NCBI GenBank assembly: GCA_025642075.2
Contig: JAODUO010000111.1
Location: 266,501-330,500, forward strand
From: Ridgeia piscesae
Lineage: Eukaryota; Annelida; Polychaeta; Sabellida; Siboglinidae
Direction of reading: 5' to 3'
Length of the DNA stretch: 64,000 bases
Below the pieces are notes generated by a model. The model was not told the origin of the DNA. It made no database searches and was given only the letters and a program-made list of their open reading frames with translations. This document shows, piece by piece, positions 27,833-41,680 of this stretch. Made by a program: the position numbers and the translations under genes. The first letter of the stretch is position 1. Every line of letters starts with the position of its first letter.

Positions 27833-30800
27833 TCAATACACCATCTGAGTGCGACTCAAGTGGCTGTCGGTGACCGCGGTGGCGCCAGTCTTGCCGATCT
27901 TCATCATCATATTGCGACAGTCCTGCAGTGACTTTCGGTCGCCGAGTTGCTCGTATGTTTTCGCGGCCTCGGCGAGCATGTTGGCGCGCTGGCCTGAGAG
28001 GACTTGTGCGGGCAGATGGCGACATGCCAGGAGGAGGGCTGTGGCATGCTCCCGACTGCCAACCTCAGTGGCGTCCTCGATCAGGTCCTCGTCTGAAACA
28101 CGTCAATGGTAGATGTCATCAGGTTGTGAAATTAGGTCATGAGAAATCCTTATTTAACTCCTTATTTACAGATTCAAGTCTCATCAGGAGCGTTTGCAAA
28201 GCCTCACAAAGGGGAGGTGGGGGGCAATTGGTTGTCACCTCATATCTTGGGGGTAATATATTCTCATTATGATGCAACCAAGTAAACAGTGTTCACATAA
28301 ACTAATGGTAATTGCATTTCTGGTCATACAAATCCCACACCAAATGTGGATTATACAGTGATACGTGTTTTTACTTAAGACCATCAACAACTGAACATAA
28401 TTATTTTTATCCATTTATAAACTAATCAGTAACAAACACGTTTCTGCTGTTAACCCCAAATACCTAACATGTACCACCAAAGGACCTACTTCAACATTTC
28501 TGAGGACACACCACTGATATCACCAACTGAATATTTCCATCTTGGAGAATGATTTAACATCTGAATTGACGTCGTTACAAAAGTAAGCCTGAACTTAATA
28601 CGTACTTTCTTTTGAGTTGCCGTCAAAGAGACGTCGTCGCAGACTGCGGTCCAGCAGCTGCTGTGTGCGGGCGGGACTCGCTCCGGCCATGAACCTCGCA
28701 GTCGCCTCATGAAGGAAAACCTGCAGACACAACAGACTGGTGACACAGCGAGCTACAACAGACTGGTGACACAGCGAGCTACAACAGACTGGTGAGTGGT
28801 GACACAGCGAGCTACAACAGACTGGTGACACAGCGAGCTACTATCACAATCACATTATTGGTATAAATCCACAACAGATATACATTTTGGAGGAAATTTT
28901 AGCTGTCAGATCTACCTGGTAGTCACAATTGTGGCATCACCAGAGGTTAAAAAAACAGGTAGTCACAACTGTGGCTCTCACAGTAAAGTCAGGTTTCTGC
29001 AAATCTTGATCTTTTTAGTATCAGTTCAGTGTTTTTCTGGAGTAAAATGATATGCGAGGTGGTAGGATGGGCCGAGTGAGCACCGAAGGTGTGATGCGAC
29101 ACTATGTGGATCCGGAACTATTTTTTTTAAACTACCTGTGAAATAGAGAGGAAACAAACACATAACTACAAGGCAACAGCATGTAAACATGCCTATGGCA
29201 AGAAATAGCTACGAGGTGGCAAATTTGGTATATTTAGAGAGAGGTGGCTTAGAAAAACAGCGAGGTGGCCGACATCACTCATCATATAGCAGGAGAAACA
29301 CTGCAGTTGTTTCTTATGTTTACAAGTCACTTGAGAATGTTGGGGACACGTCATCGTTGCACCAGTACTGTGTCAAATGGCACTGAATGTCCTGGGTGTT
29401 TGCAACTCTTAAGTATCAAAACTAGCTGCATTTGTAAAACCATAACATTGTGTCGATGCACCCGATTGATTGTTGCAGCAATTAGGATATGGTCAAATCA
29501 TGTTAGTAGATAGACTCCACACCATGTGTAGACACTAGTACCACTCTACAGTTAATCTGGATATATGAATCATGCAAAGAATATCTCGTTTTTTGGTAAT
29601 TTCACTGTCCAGTTTTCTGGAGTCTGGATCAACAAGATTCCATTGCACGTGCTTGCTTTCTCTCAACAGAAGTTACATAAACACAGAAGATGAAACTTAC
29701 CCTTGGCAGGGCAGCCTTCATGTGCTGTGAAAGTTTACGCAGACTGCGCAAATCTTGCTGGAATGCTGACAGCTCATCCTGCGAGACTGTTGTTGATGTC
29801 ACGTCTCCATGGCTACGCTCTTGCTGCCAAATGGCAGTACGGGTCGACAGCAGCCAATCGCAGACCAACAGCTGGGCCGCCTGAAACCAAAAGACGACCA
29901 CATGGGAACTGGTATATTTTCAGAAAGAAGTCTGTTCCTGCAAACTGAAAACATCTCCCAGTCAACCACGGAACGACTACATTCACGTCGCTTCACGGGT
30001 CACCTCCGTGTTATAACCCCCTTGAAACTGTGATCACCCCAAAGTTATTCCTGTAGCAGTGTAGTACTGGAAACGAATCCCACTAATGTGGTCACTTCCA
30101 ATTCAGGTTACTTTGGCTCGGATCCATGAACGACCATAATACTGAGGTCTAGCTGTGCTACTATTTTATTTAGTTTGTACCAACTCCACGGAAGCAATGT
30201 ATATCAAATAACAATCATGGATTAGTCTCTCCAGACTGTGTGGTGATGGTGCGACATGCAGACGAGCACTGTGGCCATGTCTGCACTGCAGATGCACTGC
30301 ACAGTTTGACAGAGACGTGCAATGCAACTACAATGCACCACGGCCCACAGGCAGTGTCGGAGGGTGGTTCACTTCAGTTCAAGTCTCAGTCTGTCACAAT
30401 CCACCTCGCTGAAATACGAACACTTAAACAACGAGCAAAACTGTCTTAGAATAGTACCAACTAACCTAACCAAACTATTTTTGCCTTCACAATTCTGCTT
30501 TGTGGAAATCGCACAAATTGTGATCATATCTTACAGGTGGACAGCTCAATCTTATAAAATTATGCTGCACAAGAATCAGTGACCAGTTTGTACATTGCAC
30601 CAATTAGATGAACACATGGTTAACTGAATATTTTATTCCAGCAGTAGTTAAATCAACAACTGAAATGTAGAGATAGACAGGCAAATGTGAAGGCTGATTT
30701 ATTACAGCAATCTGGCCAATTACTTCTGGATATATATCGCGATATCACAGAACACCGAGTGTACAAAGAGATCATTTACCTGTGTGAGGCCTGGGCGGTG

Positions 30801-33800
30801 GTGGTGTGTGGTGCTACTCAAAGTGAGGCTCTCTCGCAGCTGTTCGCCCGCGTGGTTACACTGCTGCAGACAGCGGTAGCAGCAGCTACTGCTGGCGAGG
30901 AAGCTTCTCTTGGCACGGAAGGCAGCGTACACACTGCGTGCCAACGGGTTGCTGCCAACAGCAAGACGGCTACAGTCAGTGCTTCCATCGCAACCAGTGA
31001 AGTCATAGTGGGCACACTTCATCAGACATTGGTCAATTACTATTAGGGTCATATAATAACATGAATTCTCTCCAAGAATTTGTTTGATTTTTTAAAAATC
31101 AGATCATCCAAAATGACCCTGAATTCTCGGCAGCTGTTCAATCTGGTGGCTCTCACGTGTTTCCGTTTATAACAAATATTTACAGATTTTTGCCTTTCTT
31201 CATATCTTAAGCTTGAATTATTATTTTAAACCCACCACTTGAAAAATAACATTGTTATGATAAACCAATCTTTTATTTGTTTACCACTAGAAATACATAA
31301 ATTGATACCTGTGAGGGTAGTGCCAACAACGGCAATATAATACATGATTGTTAAACATCTATAATTTTGTATAATTAAATTACGATATGTTCTAACCAAT
31401 TACCAAAGTGAGACAAAATCAATTTGTGGCAACAAACCTGGAGGTCTGGAGTTGTTTGGGGAATGCATCGACGGATGTGTAGAGCCTCTCTGCCGCAGCG
31501 TCGTCACCCGTCAGCCAGTGGGCTGCGACTGCCACCGTGGCACTCCACCAGCGAGACACTTCGTCCACACCTGTGACACATCACACTCCACATCAAGGAC
31601 ATGTTACTGACCAAATTTTGCTCTTTACAAATTATTTTGCTCTTTAACAGTGAATTTATATACTGAAAACTGTCAACATCAGGATGCGCCTATGTGATAA
31701 TTTTGCTTGGGTGTCACCAATATATATGGGCCTCAATGACACTGCAGATGTTTGCTTTTTGAAAACACCTCCATTGAAAAACACACTCTGTTTAATGATG
31801 GATTTTCCTTACGAGCTCATCATCTTTGCGAAACAGTCCTCAGAACCACATCATTATCATAACTACGTGAAGGATACGATGGAATTACACACATTACATC
31901 TGACATACAGATTAGCTGAGGGCAGGACACTTACATAGAATTAAATTTCACAATGGTAACAAAACAAGTTACTTTTTCACACACACGGCATGGACAACAG
32001 CAGTGCTCCAAACACAACCAGAAAACATGTGACACAAACAGCTGTACCTGTGGTGATTGCCATGCTTGAGCCGATGGAGAAGCTGGTTCCATTGGCCACC
32101 CCAGTGCAGGTTGAGTACTCGTTGAGGAGCTGCAAGTGTTCCAGCACATCAGCGGGATGGGGCATGCTGCAAACAAATAACTCCATGAAATCTCTACATG
32201 GCACCAACAACAATCAGTTCCGAACTAGTATGGCACGATGGCTTTTAACCAAATGGCCTAGTTTAATTCTGTTTATTTCAGCTCTATACAGATCTCCAGG
32301 ATCCAGATAATGTTGCAAAGTTCACAAGGCCATCGCAGGCACATTCTAGAACCATACAAACTGCAGGTTTAAAACAAAAGAACCAATGCACAGAAATGTA
32401 CCAACGTTGAAGGGACAAGGATTTCACCACTTTTCCTCAACACTTTGCCACTGAGCAGATCTTAATATCCACAAAAACCTGCTTACTAGGTGGGTGTCCA
32501 ATAATGAGGCCACCTCTCAAAGTAGCAAAAAATTTCTGCAAGTTTTTGAACGCTTCACATAACACTACCAACTCACTGAAAAGAAACTATAAGAAGACTT
32601 ACCCATCAGACCCTTTGTTAGGTCCCACGATGTTATTGTTCTGGTACCCTGGGGTAACAAGAGAATAGAGCGCCTTCTCCAGGAGTTGTTCCCGATACGC
32701 TTGTGTCACGTGAGCCAAAGGATCGACTGATGAAAATAACCATGCTGAATGTAAATTTTTCACAATGAAACTTTCTTCTGCTACTCTAGGGTAAATATGT
32801 GGGTATTTGTAAGTCATTTGCAATAGTTGTACACATTTTTTTGGAAAAAATTCAATTCCAAGAAAACAAACATGCTACACACTCACAGCTAGATGGCACT
32901 ACACAAATGCATCAAAACATGAGAATAGTCGAAGTGACACAAGCTGATGATAGCTACAAGCTCATTTCCAAATTCAAGCACGTTTTCATTCTGACGCAAA
33001 AATCCGGCTGTCTTTTAAAAATAAATTTCTAGCATTTTTTTACACTTCAAACAACCATTCACATGGCATTCTAAAACAGAATGTTGGTTCAAACACACAC
33101 AACACCACATGAACACCAAATAAATACAATACAATACACACCTTCATTGCCGGTCATACTGAAGATGGTGCAGCCGTCTGTGCCACAGCTCCATACGCCG
33201 TCCATGAAGAAGCGATGTCCAGCCGGGTGACACAGCCACTTCATGGCCGACGGCACCGACGATCCCGTCGTTGTACAGACGCGTCGTGCTCGACACAGGA
33301 AGTAGCGCTGTCACAATAACAGCACACGTCAACAATTTGTGTCAGCAAAGTTGAACAAAACTGCTATAACCTCCATATGGCAATTGGACAAAGATGGTTT
33401 TGGATAATCAAGAGCTCAATTGTTTTACTCTATGTTATGTGGTATCCTCAGGAGAACAATTTGCAAAGGTTTGGTAACATATTCAAATTGTATAAGTAAT
33501 TTTGTGATCAATTAATATTTCTGATGTACATGCTTGTTATCTTTTGTTTCTGCAAATGCTAGTAAAGAACCAGTAACAGACATTTATATTTTGTATGTGA
33601 TCTTTCTTGATTTGTAAAAAATAAAATTTACTGAAAAACGTGCAATTAGAAAAACATGAAAACAAACTGGTGTACGCCAACATTTATATTATCACACAAT
33701 TTGAAGTTTAGCGCTGAGCTTACCGTCACAATTTGCAAGGAGGCTGGGAAATGAAGTCGAGTTGTCACGCCAGCAGTAGCATAGACTTCCGCCATCATTC

Positions 33801-34806
33801 CACGTGACACAGCGTTTCCTGCAGCCTCAGCGAGGTTGACAGCGCACAGGGCGAGGTTGACACCAGACATACTGCCAGCACTGATGTGACCTGAATAACA
33901 TTAGTGACTCATGTCATCTGAAACAACTAGAAGATTTGTCTCTTGTAGGATGGCTGTGTATGAAGTATAGACACCTGTCAGTTTAATTTATATTTTTACC
34001 TATTTATTTCTTGTACATGTTTTACATTAATTTTACAAAATGTCATACTCATTATTTTATTATCAATATACCATTTATTTTAATAATTCTCTTTAGCTAA
34101 CTTATTTATTTTATTATTTATTACTAGTACGTTTTATAAATATTTTATTTACCTTAAGAAACATAATATTATAATTCTACGACTCATGTACAGCGCCTCC
34201 GAATGGATATTTCTAAATTTATGGCGCTTTATAAATGTTCTTCTTCTTATTATTATTATGGCATCCAGCAAGGCATAAATTTCTATGGGCAGCCATTATC
34301 ATTCCTTTATTGATATTCTCAAACCAAGCAAAATCGCAGGAACAGACATCTTGTTATGTGTCGAGCCAGCTGCAAAACACTTTTTGTAATTAATTCCTAC
34401 ATCAACGGCAGCCATCTATGCAATAGCACTTACCAAAACAATCCTCATTTACTACATCATTGGCACCAACATCCTACCCACAATCAAGTTAACAAAATCC
34501 TCTATACAAATTCACATGAAAACCAAACAGCAAGTGCTGCCACCTACCAGTGAGATACAGCTGGTGGAGCTTGTGATAGACGAGCGCGGCGTCGCGTGCT
34601 GATGTCTTCACGTCATCGGCCTTGACACTCGTGTAGAAGGCACCGGCATGGCGAGACAGCCACCGCCCCACGTAGACACGGTGCAGGGCCTGACGCACGC
34701 TCTGCCAGCCCAGACTGGCGGCCAGGTCGAGCTTACTGGTGGGCAGGGGGCGGCCAAGGGCGTGGAGGCAATTGCGTAGCTGTGTAGCTGCTGCAGCGTA
34801 TTCACC
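27833..34806 (-). CDS. SREBF: SREBF exons 8-17: C-terminal regulatory (SCAP-binding) domain
   Basis: Ten exons encode the cytosolic regulatory domain. Conserved SREBP blocks are [101 protein letters not shown] and [20 protein letters not shown]. The last exon ends SRTQMVY with stop TGA at 27835-27833. Confidence 0.94.
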
Positions 34807-37800
34807 CTGCAAGACACACAAGTGTAATCACCGATACAGCTGGACTGATACAGCTGGTCAAATGTGGTAATTACATTCACACTTACTGGGTCTCCTTGCA
34901 ATATGGGTTTTGTGATTTGCAGAAAACTCAAAATTTTTGATGATCTATTATATTTCTGATGTTTTCCAATGTAAAGGACCATTCTCATGAATTTATGTAA
35001 AATTATGAAGTCCTCTAAACGCAAAACTGACCAGTTCACCCCAATCCAGCTTTTCCTGTTGCGTATGTCCGGATTTACCAAAAACTTCAAAACGTAAGAT
35101 GACTGCAATCATTTTTTATAAAGATATAACTTTGTGCATGCAAAAAATAACGTCCACCAACCTTGGCAAGATCCATGTCTGCCTGTTTGCGATGACGCCA
35201 ATAGCGCACGGACGACTCGGATAGTGGCTTTGTGATTGGTTCACCGAAGACAAAGATCCGTGCGAGGACAGCGGCAACAATGGTTCCATTGAGCAGCCAC
35301 ATTATGAGTGTCGGCAACATCCAGGCTAGCCACCCAGACACAACACCTGCGTGATAACACCACGGAATGATAACACACAACGGTATCAATCACAACACCA
35401 CTAAAACATGTACATTGAATTGATTCTCATTGCAAGGAAAATTATGGTAGTTGGTGGAACTGTTATTTAGATATATATTTTAACTAAACAGATTTGTTGT
35501 GAAAATGTTCAACAATGTCAAGTCTGAGCCAATATTAAGACACACGGCACTCAATTGCGTCATTCTGCATCTTCCCTGCAACCACAATCTAAGAACACTG
35601 CATCTACATTCAAAATTGCTTTACTAAAGACATAGAAACAAGTTTAGTAGAATTAGCAGCCAACTTTCATCCAGTACAGACTAAATCACATGACACACAC
35701 ACCTGGTTCAGGCTCAACACTCTGCAGTGTTCGACCCGCGCCATGACCACTGTCGCCAGCAGCGCCATCTAGCTGCAATCCAGAACCACCGAGCAGCGAT
35801 GTGAATGGGTTGAATGCCAGAATGGCAAACATGAAGACGCATAGGGTCATGCGAGAACGGTCAAGCATTCCACCTAGTGTTGTTGTAGTGGTCTCCATGG
35901 CGTCTGTCCAGAGAAGAATGTATTAGAAACTGATCAAACATGCTATTAAATTGGGCAGGTGGCAACCAAGTTAGCAATATATTTCATCCAACAGAAAACA
36001 CAGCACAATCTTCCAGTATATATCAACAAATCTAGTAATTACTTGCCTCATCACAGTGCAAATTGATGTCATGTAGTAAATCTTTCAGTGAAATTGTGAT
36101 AGGCTGTGACTGAAACTATTAGATCAGATGTCACGAGAACAGACAATTAAAAAAATTATAAACGTTAGCTAGGACCCCGTATCATATATATTTACACTAC
36201 ACAACATGTTCTAGACAGTTAAAAATGTCATGTCTAGACTGTCAACTGAGAACAATTCCCATTGTTGACAAGGGTAGTTTCAACTTACCCGAGTAGACCT
36301 CTTCCTGACAGATGGGACTGGGAGGGTTGGAGTCACTGTCCACGTCGCTGGGGCTCCCAATGCTCCCCTTGTCAGAGGAAGGAGGCGTAAGACAGTCTGG
36401 CTCCTTTGTGGCTGCCACATTCAGTAGACCCGCGATGTCTGGACAAACATCACACATTCTCACATAAGTAAACATTCAACAACAATGCCATCAACTTTTC
36501 AAACAGTGCATTGGAAAAGTTCTCAAGTATGTATACAAACTGACCACAACGAAATTGCAACAATCAACACCATTTATAGATAGTTACCAGTATAGGAATG
36601 TTGTTTCGTCATTGTGACAGCTGCCAAAACTCATTTATGGTGTAATTTCTACTGCATTCAGAAAGAAAGTCTTTTCTTCCAAGACTGTCAATTTAAGTTG
36701 AAGGCCAGGCAGAACACAGACGTTTCAGCCAGGAACAAAAGTCTGGTTCTAAAATGACAAGAACTGACATGATCCGCTTACTCTGCTGCCCGGTGGCGAG
36801 ACGCAGTGCCATGTTCTCCTGCTTCAGCCGATTGTTGGCCGCCACCAAGTGCTTGATGTACTCAATGGCCTTCCGCAACACAGCACTCTTGTTCATCTGA
36901 ACCCACACGACCTTTCACTCAATTTCAACATCACAGCTACACGAACAACATTCGCCATGTCTTACATTATTCTATGGATTTATAAACTTCAGACACCGAG
37001 GTAATACGATTTTATTCTTCCATTATTCTAACTCAATACTCTATCAACAACTGTTCATTTGTTATTACTGTAGGAACCTGTTCACAAATACAGTCTCTAC
37101 AATTCAACCAAACCTTATAGCCAATTCTGGTTCCGTGTTTTGAGGTGTAAGTCACCATTGAGCTTAATTAACAATTTTACCAATGACCGGATCTAACATT
37201 AAATTAAGACTACTGGAATTTAACTTGCAGCCTGAACTAGAACATTTTAATATTTATTTTATAAATCAGTATGTCTGAAGACTTAACTTAAAAGATAAGA
37301 ACACTGACCTTGGCATCATCACCGCATACAAGGTCCTTCATTTCCAGAATGCGGTCATTGATGCTGAGTCTGTATCGTTTCTCAATTGCATTGTGAGCAG
37401 TGCGTTTCTCTCCACGTGGTGGCATTGCCTTAGGACAGCTGGCCAATCGGTTTATCGGCATTTTATCGTTGTCAACAATCTGGACAGGAATGTTTCTTGT
37501 TGTCAGGGCAATCGTGTTCCCGTGGACCGACGAATGAACCACTGGCTGGCTCACAGAGGTCGCCACAGGTGTTGAGATTGTCACAATGCTGGTGCCGGGT
37601 TCCGACTTCACCAGCTGTGACTGGATGAGCAGCTACAAGACAGAATCACAAGTTCAATTATCAATATCCAACGACATATGTTTGTTCATATTTGATGTTC
37701 ATATTTGATTAATTTCACAAACCTATCAATTTATCATCTATGTCCACGATTTACGAATTCACTGATGCAAGTCTGATAATCAGACACATCATTATGTGAA

Positions 37801-39458
37801 TTTTATTTCATGTGCTGCAACCTTGAAATCACTTCATTTGCATTTGTACCTGTTGAAGCTGCTGCAGGTTCACTGGACTGACATTCGACTGTGTGCTGAT
37901 GATGACCTGCTGCGGTACAGCGGCTGGTTGAAGTGGTGCCGGCTGCGGAGCTGCAGAGACCTGTGCCACTGGCTGCATGATCAACTTCTGCTGCACCGTC
38001 TTGCTGGTCACCTGCAACTGCTGTGGCGGCTTTGTCTGGAGGAGTACTTCCGTCACCAAAGGCTGTTGCTGCTGCACCGCCGGTGCTGTGGACTGGGGTG
38101 GCGTCTGTGGTGGTGACAGTGGCGCAGTCAGGTGCTGGGCCAACTGTGAGTGCAGGTGGGGCTGTAAGGGGCGTGGAGCGCGTGGCGGCCGCAGCTGCAC
38201 CTTAGCAGGGTTGGTATGCTGTACAGTCGATACCTTCGAGTTGCGGATTTGCACCTCAGCCTCCAAGAGATGGTGCTGCAGAACCGACGTCGGTTTCTTT
38301 ATCTGTACCACTGCCGGTGTGACCATCGCTGGTGCAGGGGTGGGCAGCTGCTGGGGCAGTGGTGATGCAACCGATAGACCGATGTCGGTGACGCTGCTGT
38401 TCAATGATGCTTCGGATATCAGTGGTGGTGGTTCTGATGTGTAGTTGATGATATCGAAATTATCCAGGCCAAGTTCATCATCAGCCAGAAACGACGACTC
38501 CTGTTTGACACCAGTGAAGTCCAACTGGCCATCAAACAGATCACCGTGTAGATCAGTGGATGATGATCCATCCAGATTCATGAACTGGACAATGTCTGCA
38601 AGATGCATAACCATGGTCATTCTTGCTGGCAAATATCTGGATTATACAATCTTACACTTGAAAAATATTTGCCAAGATGAAATGTTGTTCATAACTCTGT
38701 CTGGAATTATGTGCAGGAGTGGAATTAATGTATCAAATTTAGACCAAACAATAGTTATTACGACAAAATTCAAAGTTGGTGTGGATACCTATTTTTTTCA
38801 TATTAACACTTTCTGTATGTTTTTTCTTCTATAACTTTTGTGGTTTAAGTATCAGTGTTTCGAATTTATAGGAAACGTCACTTAATAATACATATTCACC
38901 ACTGCAAGCAATAGCCAATACATGTTCAAAGCCCTGTTTAGATGTCAAACTACTACGGTAGTCTACGGCACTGTACCATGTAGATTGGTGCGAATGCACC
39001 CTACCACGCCCTCCCTCGTAAAACCTAAACAACGTGACTGGGCCGCAACAGAATGACAGAGTAGACAGGCGTAGTAAAACATACAGATGGTTGTTCTATT
39101 ACAGGTTCACCCACATGTCACCTGCCGTACATTACACGGCTTAGAAAGATAACTGTAAAGTTGTGAAGCCCCCGGGTCGTGGCAGTTGTAACGGGTGACG
39201 CGTAGTAGGCCTAATCAACAATCGAGCAACACTCCACGCAGTGACACACGCGCTGGCAAACGCGCCGACTATAAACATTCGAACGATGCGCTGTTACTGC
39301 GTCAACGCGATATGCGGTTTACGTAAAAAATATCCCAAATGTTTCTTACCGTCCAAGTCATTTAGCATGGGACTCTCCATTGCAGTTGGTGAAGATAAAG
39401 AAGGTCTCAGATCCAATAATGAATCGGAGGAAAACGACCACTTTCCTGGATCGTCCAT
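27833..39458 (-). CDS. SREBF: SREBF, sterol regulatory element-binding protein
   Basis: A membrane-bound bHLH-Zip transcription factor held in the ER by SCAP and released in the Golgi by site-1 and site-2 proteases to activate sterol and fatty-acid genes. Seventeen exons in transcription order: 39458-39350, 38595-37850, 37632-37309, 36896-36782, 36438-36289, 35903-35703, 35346-35162, 34806-34548, 33890-33724, 33307-33142, 32726-32603, 32166-32048, 31570-31438, 30951-30780, 29880-29701, 28720-28606 and 28092-27833. They total 3525 nt (1174 residues plus stop), close to the usual 1140-1150, and all phases agree. Start ATG at 39458; an upstream in-frame GTG is not used. The acceptor at 30951 could instead lie a few codons upstream. 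Order: acidic and Gln/Pro-rich activation region, bHLH-Zip (about 359-431), two membrane segments with a luminal loop, and the C-terminal regulatory domain, with conserved blocks such as [14 protein letters not shown] and [19 protein letters not shown]. Confidence 0.96.
28736..28840. repeat. 26-bp minisatellite beside a SREBF acceptor, 4 copies
   Basis: The unit begins actggtgacacagcgagcta (26 bp); one copy has a 7-bp internal insertion. It starts 15 bp outside the border of exon 28720-28606. On the minus strand each unit contains ctgttgtag, resembling the true acceptor ctgttgtgtctgcag. Confidence 0.93.
35162..35903 (-). CDS. SREBF: SREBF exons 6-7: membrane hairpin and protease sites
   Basis: Exon 6 contains [20 protein letters not shown]: the DRSR motif before the first membrane helix and Leu502-Cys503 at the position of the site-2 protease cleavage in vertebrate SREBP2. 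The short luminal loop contains RTLQ (residues 539-542), which fits the site-1 protease pattern Arg-x-hydrophobic-x where vertebrates have RSVL. Exon 7 carries the second helix ([20 protein letters not shown]) followed by FGEP and the [12 protein letters not shown] block. Confidence 0.93.
36782..37632 (-). CDS. SREBF: SREBF exons 3-4: bHLH-leucine zipper
   Basis: The basic region and helix 1 are [20 protein letters not shown] at about residues 359-378. Tyr372 sits in EKRYR, the SREBP-specific Tyr that replaces the usual Arg and allows binding to sterol regulatory elements as well as E-boxes. Helix 2 and the zipper ([33 protein letters not shown]) are in exon 36896-36782. The intron falls in the loop, after GDDAK. 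Confidence 0.96.
37850..39458 (-). CDS. SREBF: SREBF exons 1-2: acidic start and Gln/Pro-rich activation region
   Basis: Exon 1 starts [18 protein letters not shown] and runs through MLNDLD; exon 2 continues [20 protein letters not shown], an acidic stretch like the N-terminal activation domain of SREBPs. The rest of exon 2 (248 codons) is rich in Gln, Pro and Val ([24 protein letters not shown]), probably disordered. Confidence 0.92.
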
Positions 39459-39499
39459 GTTCGCGAGCTTCGTAAGATCGCGTAGCGCCACGGGATTTT

Positions 39500-39509
39500 A
39501 ACCAATCAG
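39500..39509. promoter_or_regulatory. CCAAT box upstream of SREBF
   Basis: aaccaatcag lies 42 bp upstream of the SREBF start codon (as ATTGG on the coding strand) and matches an NF-Y site. NF-Y sites accompany sterol elements in vertebrate SREBF promoters; no clear sterol element was seen here. Confidence 0.5.
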
Positions 39510-39534
39510 CGTCTAGGTCAGCCATCGGATGATT

Positions 39535-39542
39535 TTACGTCA
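39535..39542. promoter_or_regulatory. CRE/ATF-like site upstream of SREBF
   Basis: ttacgtca (TGACGTAA on the minus strand) is a good match to a CREB/ATF half-palindrome, 77 bp upstream of the start codon. Motif match only. Confidence 0.4.
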
Positions 39543-40446
39543 TGTGTTGACCTTTTAGTGGATCGTCGCGCGGTGGATAGTGGTCGCAGTGCGCATGTCA
39601 AAAATGTGTGAGGTTAGCGTCCGTGGCGACCAATTTTGCGTGTGCCGATCGTATTTTAATACTTCTTCGTATTTCTTCTAATATCTCGATAAAGATCAAG
39701 TAGGCTGACGTCCAATAATATTAGTATTAGAAATAGAGTCGCGTTGTATGCATGTAGAAAGTGATGTGACGATGTCTGCATTTTATTTATATAGTGGACT
39801 TAATTGCTGTGTTACAGCCTGCGTAGCGTAGGGCAGGGCAAAATATACCCCGATACAAATCGCACTACATGCACTTATTTCGATTCTCCACATAATTTGC
39901 ATACAAAGTCTATGCTCATTAGCACATTCTACCAGCCAGATTATGCAGTTGAAAGTGTCTACCTATTAATATTATGCTGCTACACAGTATTCGTATTCTC
40001 ATGCTTATTTTGTTACTTTTTCTCTTATTGCTCTACCGCATGCAATAATGTTCAGTCTGTTGAACGTACCGGTAGAGAATGATAGATATGCCATAATGGG
40101 GAAAGGCTTGTTTTAACAGCGGCGCGGTGAAGCCGCATATACTGGACGTGCAGTTTACACCAGATGAAATTAAAAGAGTCGCGGTGGCCGAACTGTTGTG
40201 TCGCGCATTGTCGGACGAAGGGACGCATAATAGACATTTTCAGCTATAATATTGAAACAATATTATTATTTCCTACTTTTGCGGAGGAAGGAGGCTCTTA
40301 CTCCACGATGTAGAGAGTTCGTTCACTATACCCTTAGTGACGAGTGATTTTAAAACGGCACACATGGTGTTTTTCCGATAACTAAACAACGTACGTACAA
40401 CTTCTTCAAGAAAGTTCATTATTACATACGTTCTTCTAGAATAGAA

Positions 40447-40449
<3 letters not shown>

Positions 40450-40522
<73 letters not shown>
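40450..40522. repeat. (TA)n microsatellite
   Basis: About 36 uninterrupted TA dinucleotides. Confidence 0.95.
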
Positions 40523-40529
<7 letters not shown>

Positions 40530-40704
40530 CGTTTTTTAACTGGGCCGTTTGACCTCACCTTCCCCATACTTCTGACGGGGATTGTCCATAGACGGATCTA
40601 TTGTAAGGAGTGATATGGAACAGGTATATGGCCCTAGACCTTTTTATTTTCAGCTAAATGTGTTTAATGTGCCTCGATCATTACCCTATACACACACGTG
40701 TACA

Positions 40705-40705
40705 T

Positions 40706-40772
<67 letters not shown>

Positions 40773-40800
40773 CGACACACCACACACACACACATGCACA
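40705..40800. repeat. (CACG)n microsatellite followed by a CA-rich tail
   Basis: About 17 copies of the tetramer cacg, then acacaccacacac. Frames through it (ARTHARTH) are spurious. Confidence 0.95.
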
Positions 40801-41608
40801 CATACCGTTTTAGCTGCTTTAAAAATGTGCAATGTGTCAACATAGGCATCGGAATGGGCGGGGGGTGTAGGGTGCTGGAGACAGGATTACCCCTCCAATA
40901 TTATGGTAATGCATTTTGTCTTTGATGTGGAATATTTGAGACTTAATTGGTGGTTTTGTTTGGGATCGTCAAAGAGGTTGTACCTAGATTTTTGGAGACT
41001 TTTGGAATGTGTTTAGAGGGCCCCAAAGTGGACGGGAGGGGGGCGGGGGTAATCGTTTGCAACAAAGTAATTTGGTATACCCGTAAGACATATTTTTTAC
41101 TCGCAAGGAAAATGTTGTTATCAGGAACTCAATATGTTTTTTGAGAGACTCAAGCTGATTTGTTTTAAGCTTATGCAAAGGCGGGTGCAATTGTTAATTA
41201 CTGTTAGTTGTCAATTATTCCACGTGTTGTATGAAAGCTACACATGTTTGCTACCCATCTTGTCTTTTTGATGGCCACAATTCACAAAGTGACCGGCGCA
41301 GCACTAGTCTCGCTAGTGTAGCACCCGAAAGCCCACTGTTAATGTAGCCCCACATGCAACCAGTAGCGCCCTCTCGGGGAGTTTATGTGTGTAGTTTCTA
41401 GTATACACCGTAGCATTGAACGCGTTGACATTGTGCCAAAGACCGAGCAACCGATTGAGTGTGAACGATGTCACGTAAATAAATCAGTAGAATAATTACA
41501 ACCATGTTATAGTTATGCATTCTTATAATTCATTTTCATTGCATTAAACAGGACTGACTTCACCAAATGTTACCATTTTACATTTGCTATGAATTAGACG
41601 TTTTGGCG

Positions 41609-41615
41609 TGAGTCA
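41609..41615 (+). promoter_or_regulatory. AP-1-type site upstream of SQSTM1
   Basis: A perfect TGAGTCA 156 bp upstream of the start codon. Vertebrate SQSTM1 is induced by NRF2 through a related antioxidant-response element, but the full element is not present here (the complement reads tgactcacgcc). Confidence 0.4.
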
Positions 41616-41680
41616 ACTTGTGTAGGCGTACTACGGTGACAGACACTTTGGTAATGACTATACCCGATAAACAACGTCTG

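Noticed and set aside
37977..38444. Plus-strand 155-codon frame over SREBF exon 2
   Set aside because: It is a shadow of the Gln/Pro-rich exon, Cys/Gly-rich and without splice or family support.
39459..39491. Upstream extension of SREBF beginning MALRDLTKLAN
   Set aside because: It would require a GTG start; the ATG at 39458 gives the expected MDDPG-type start.
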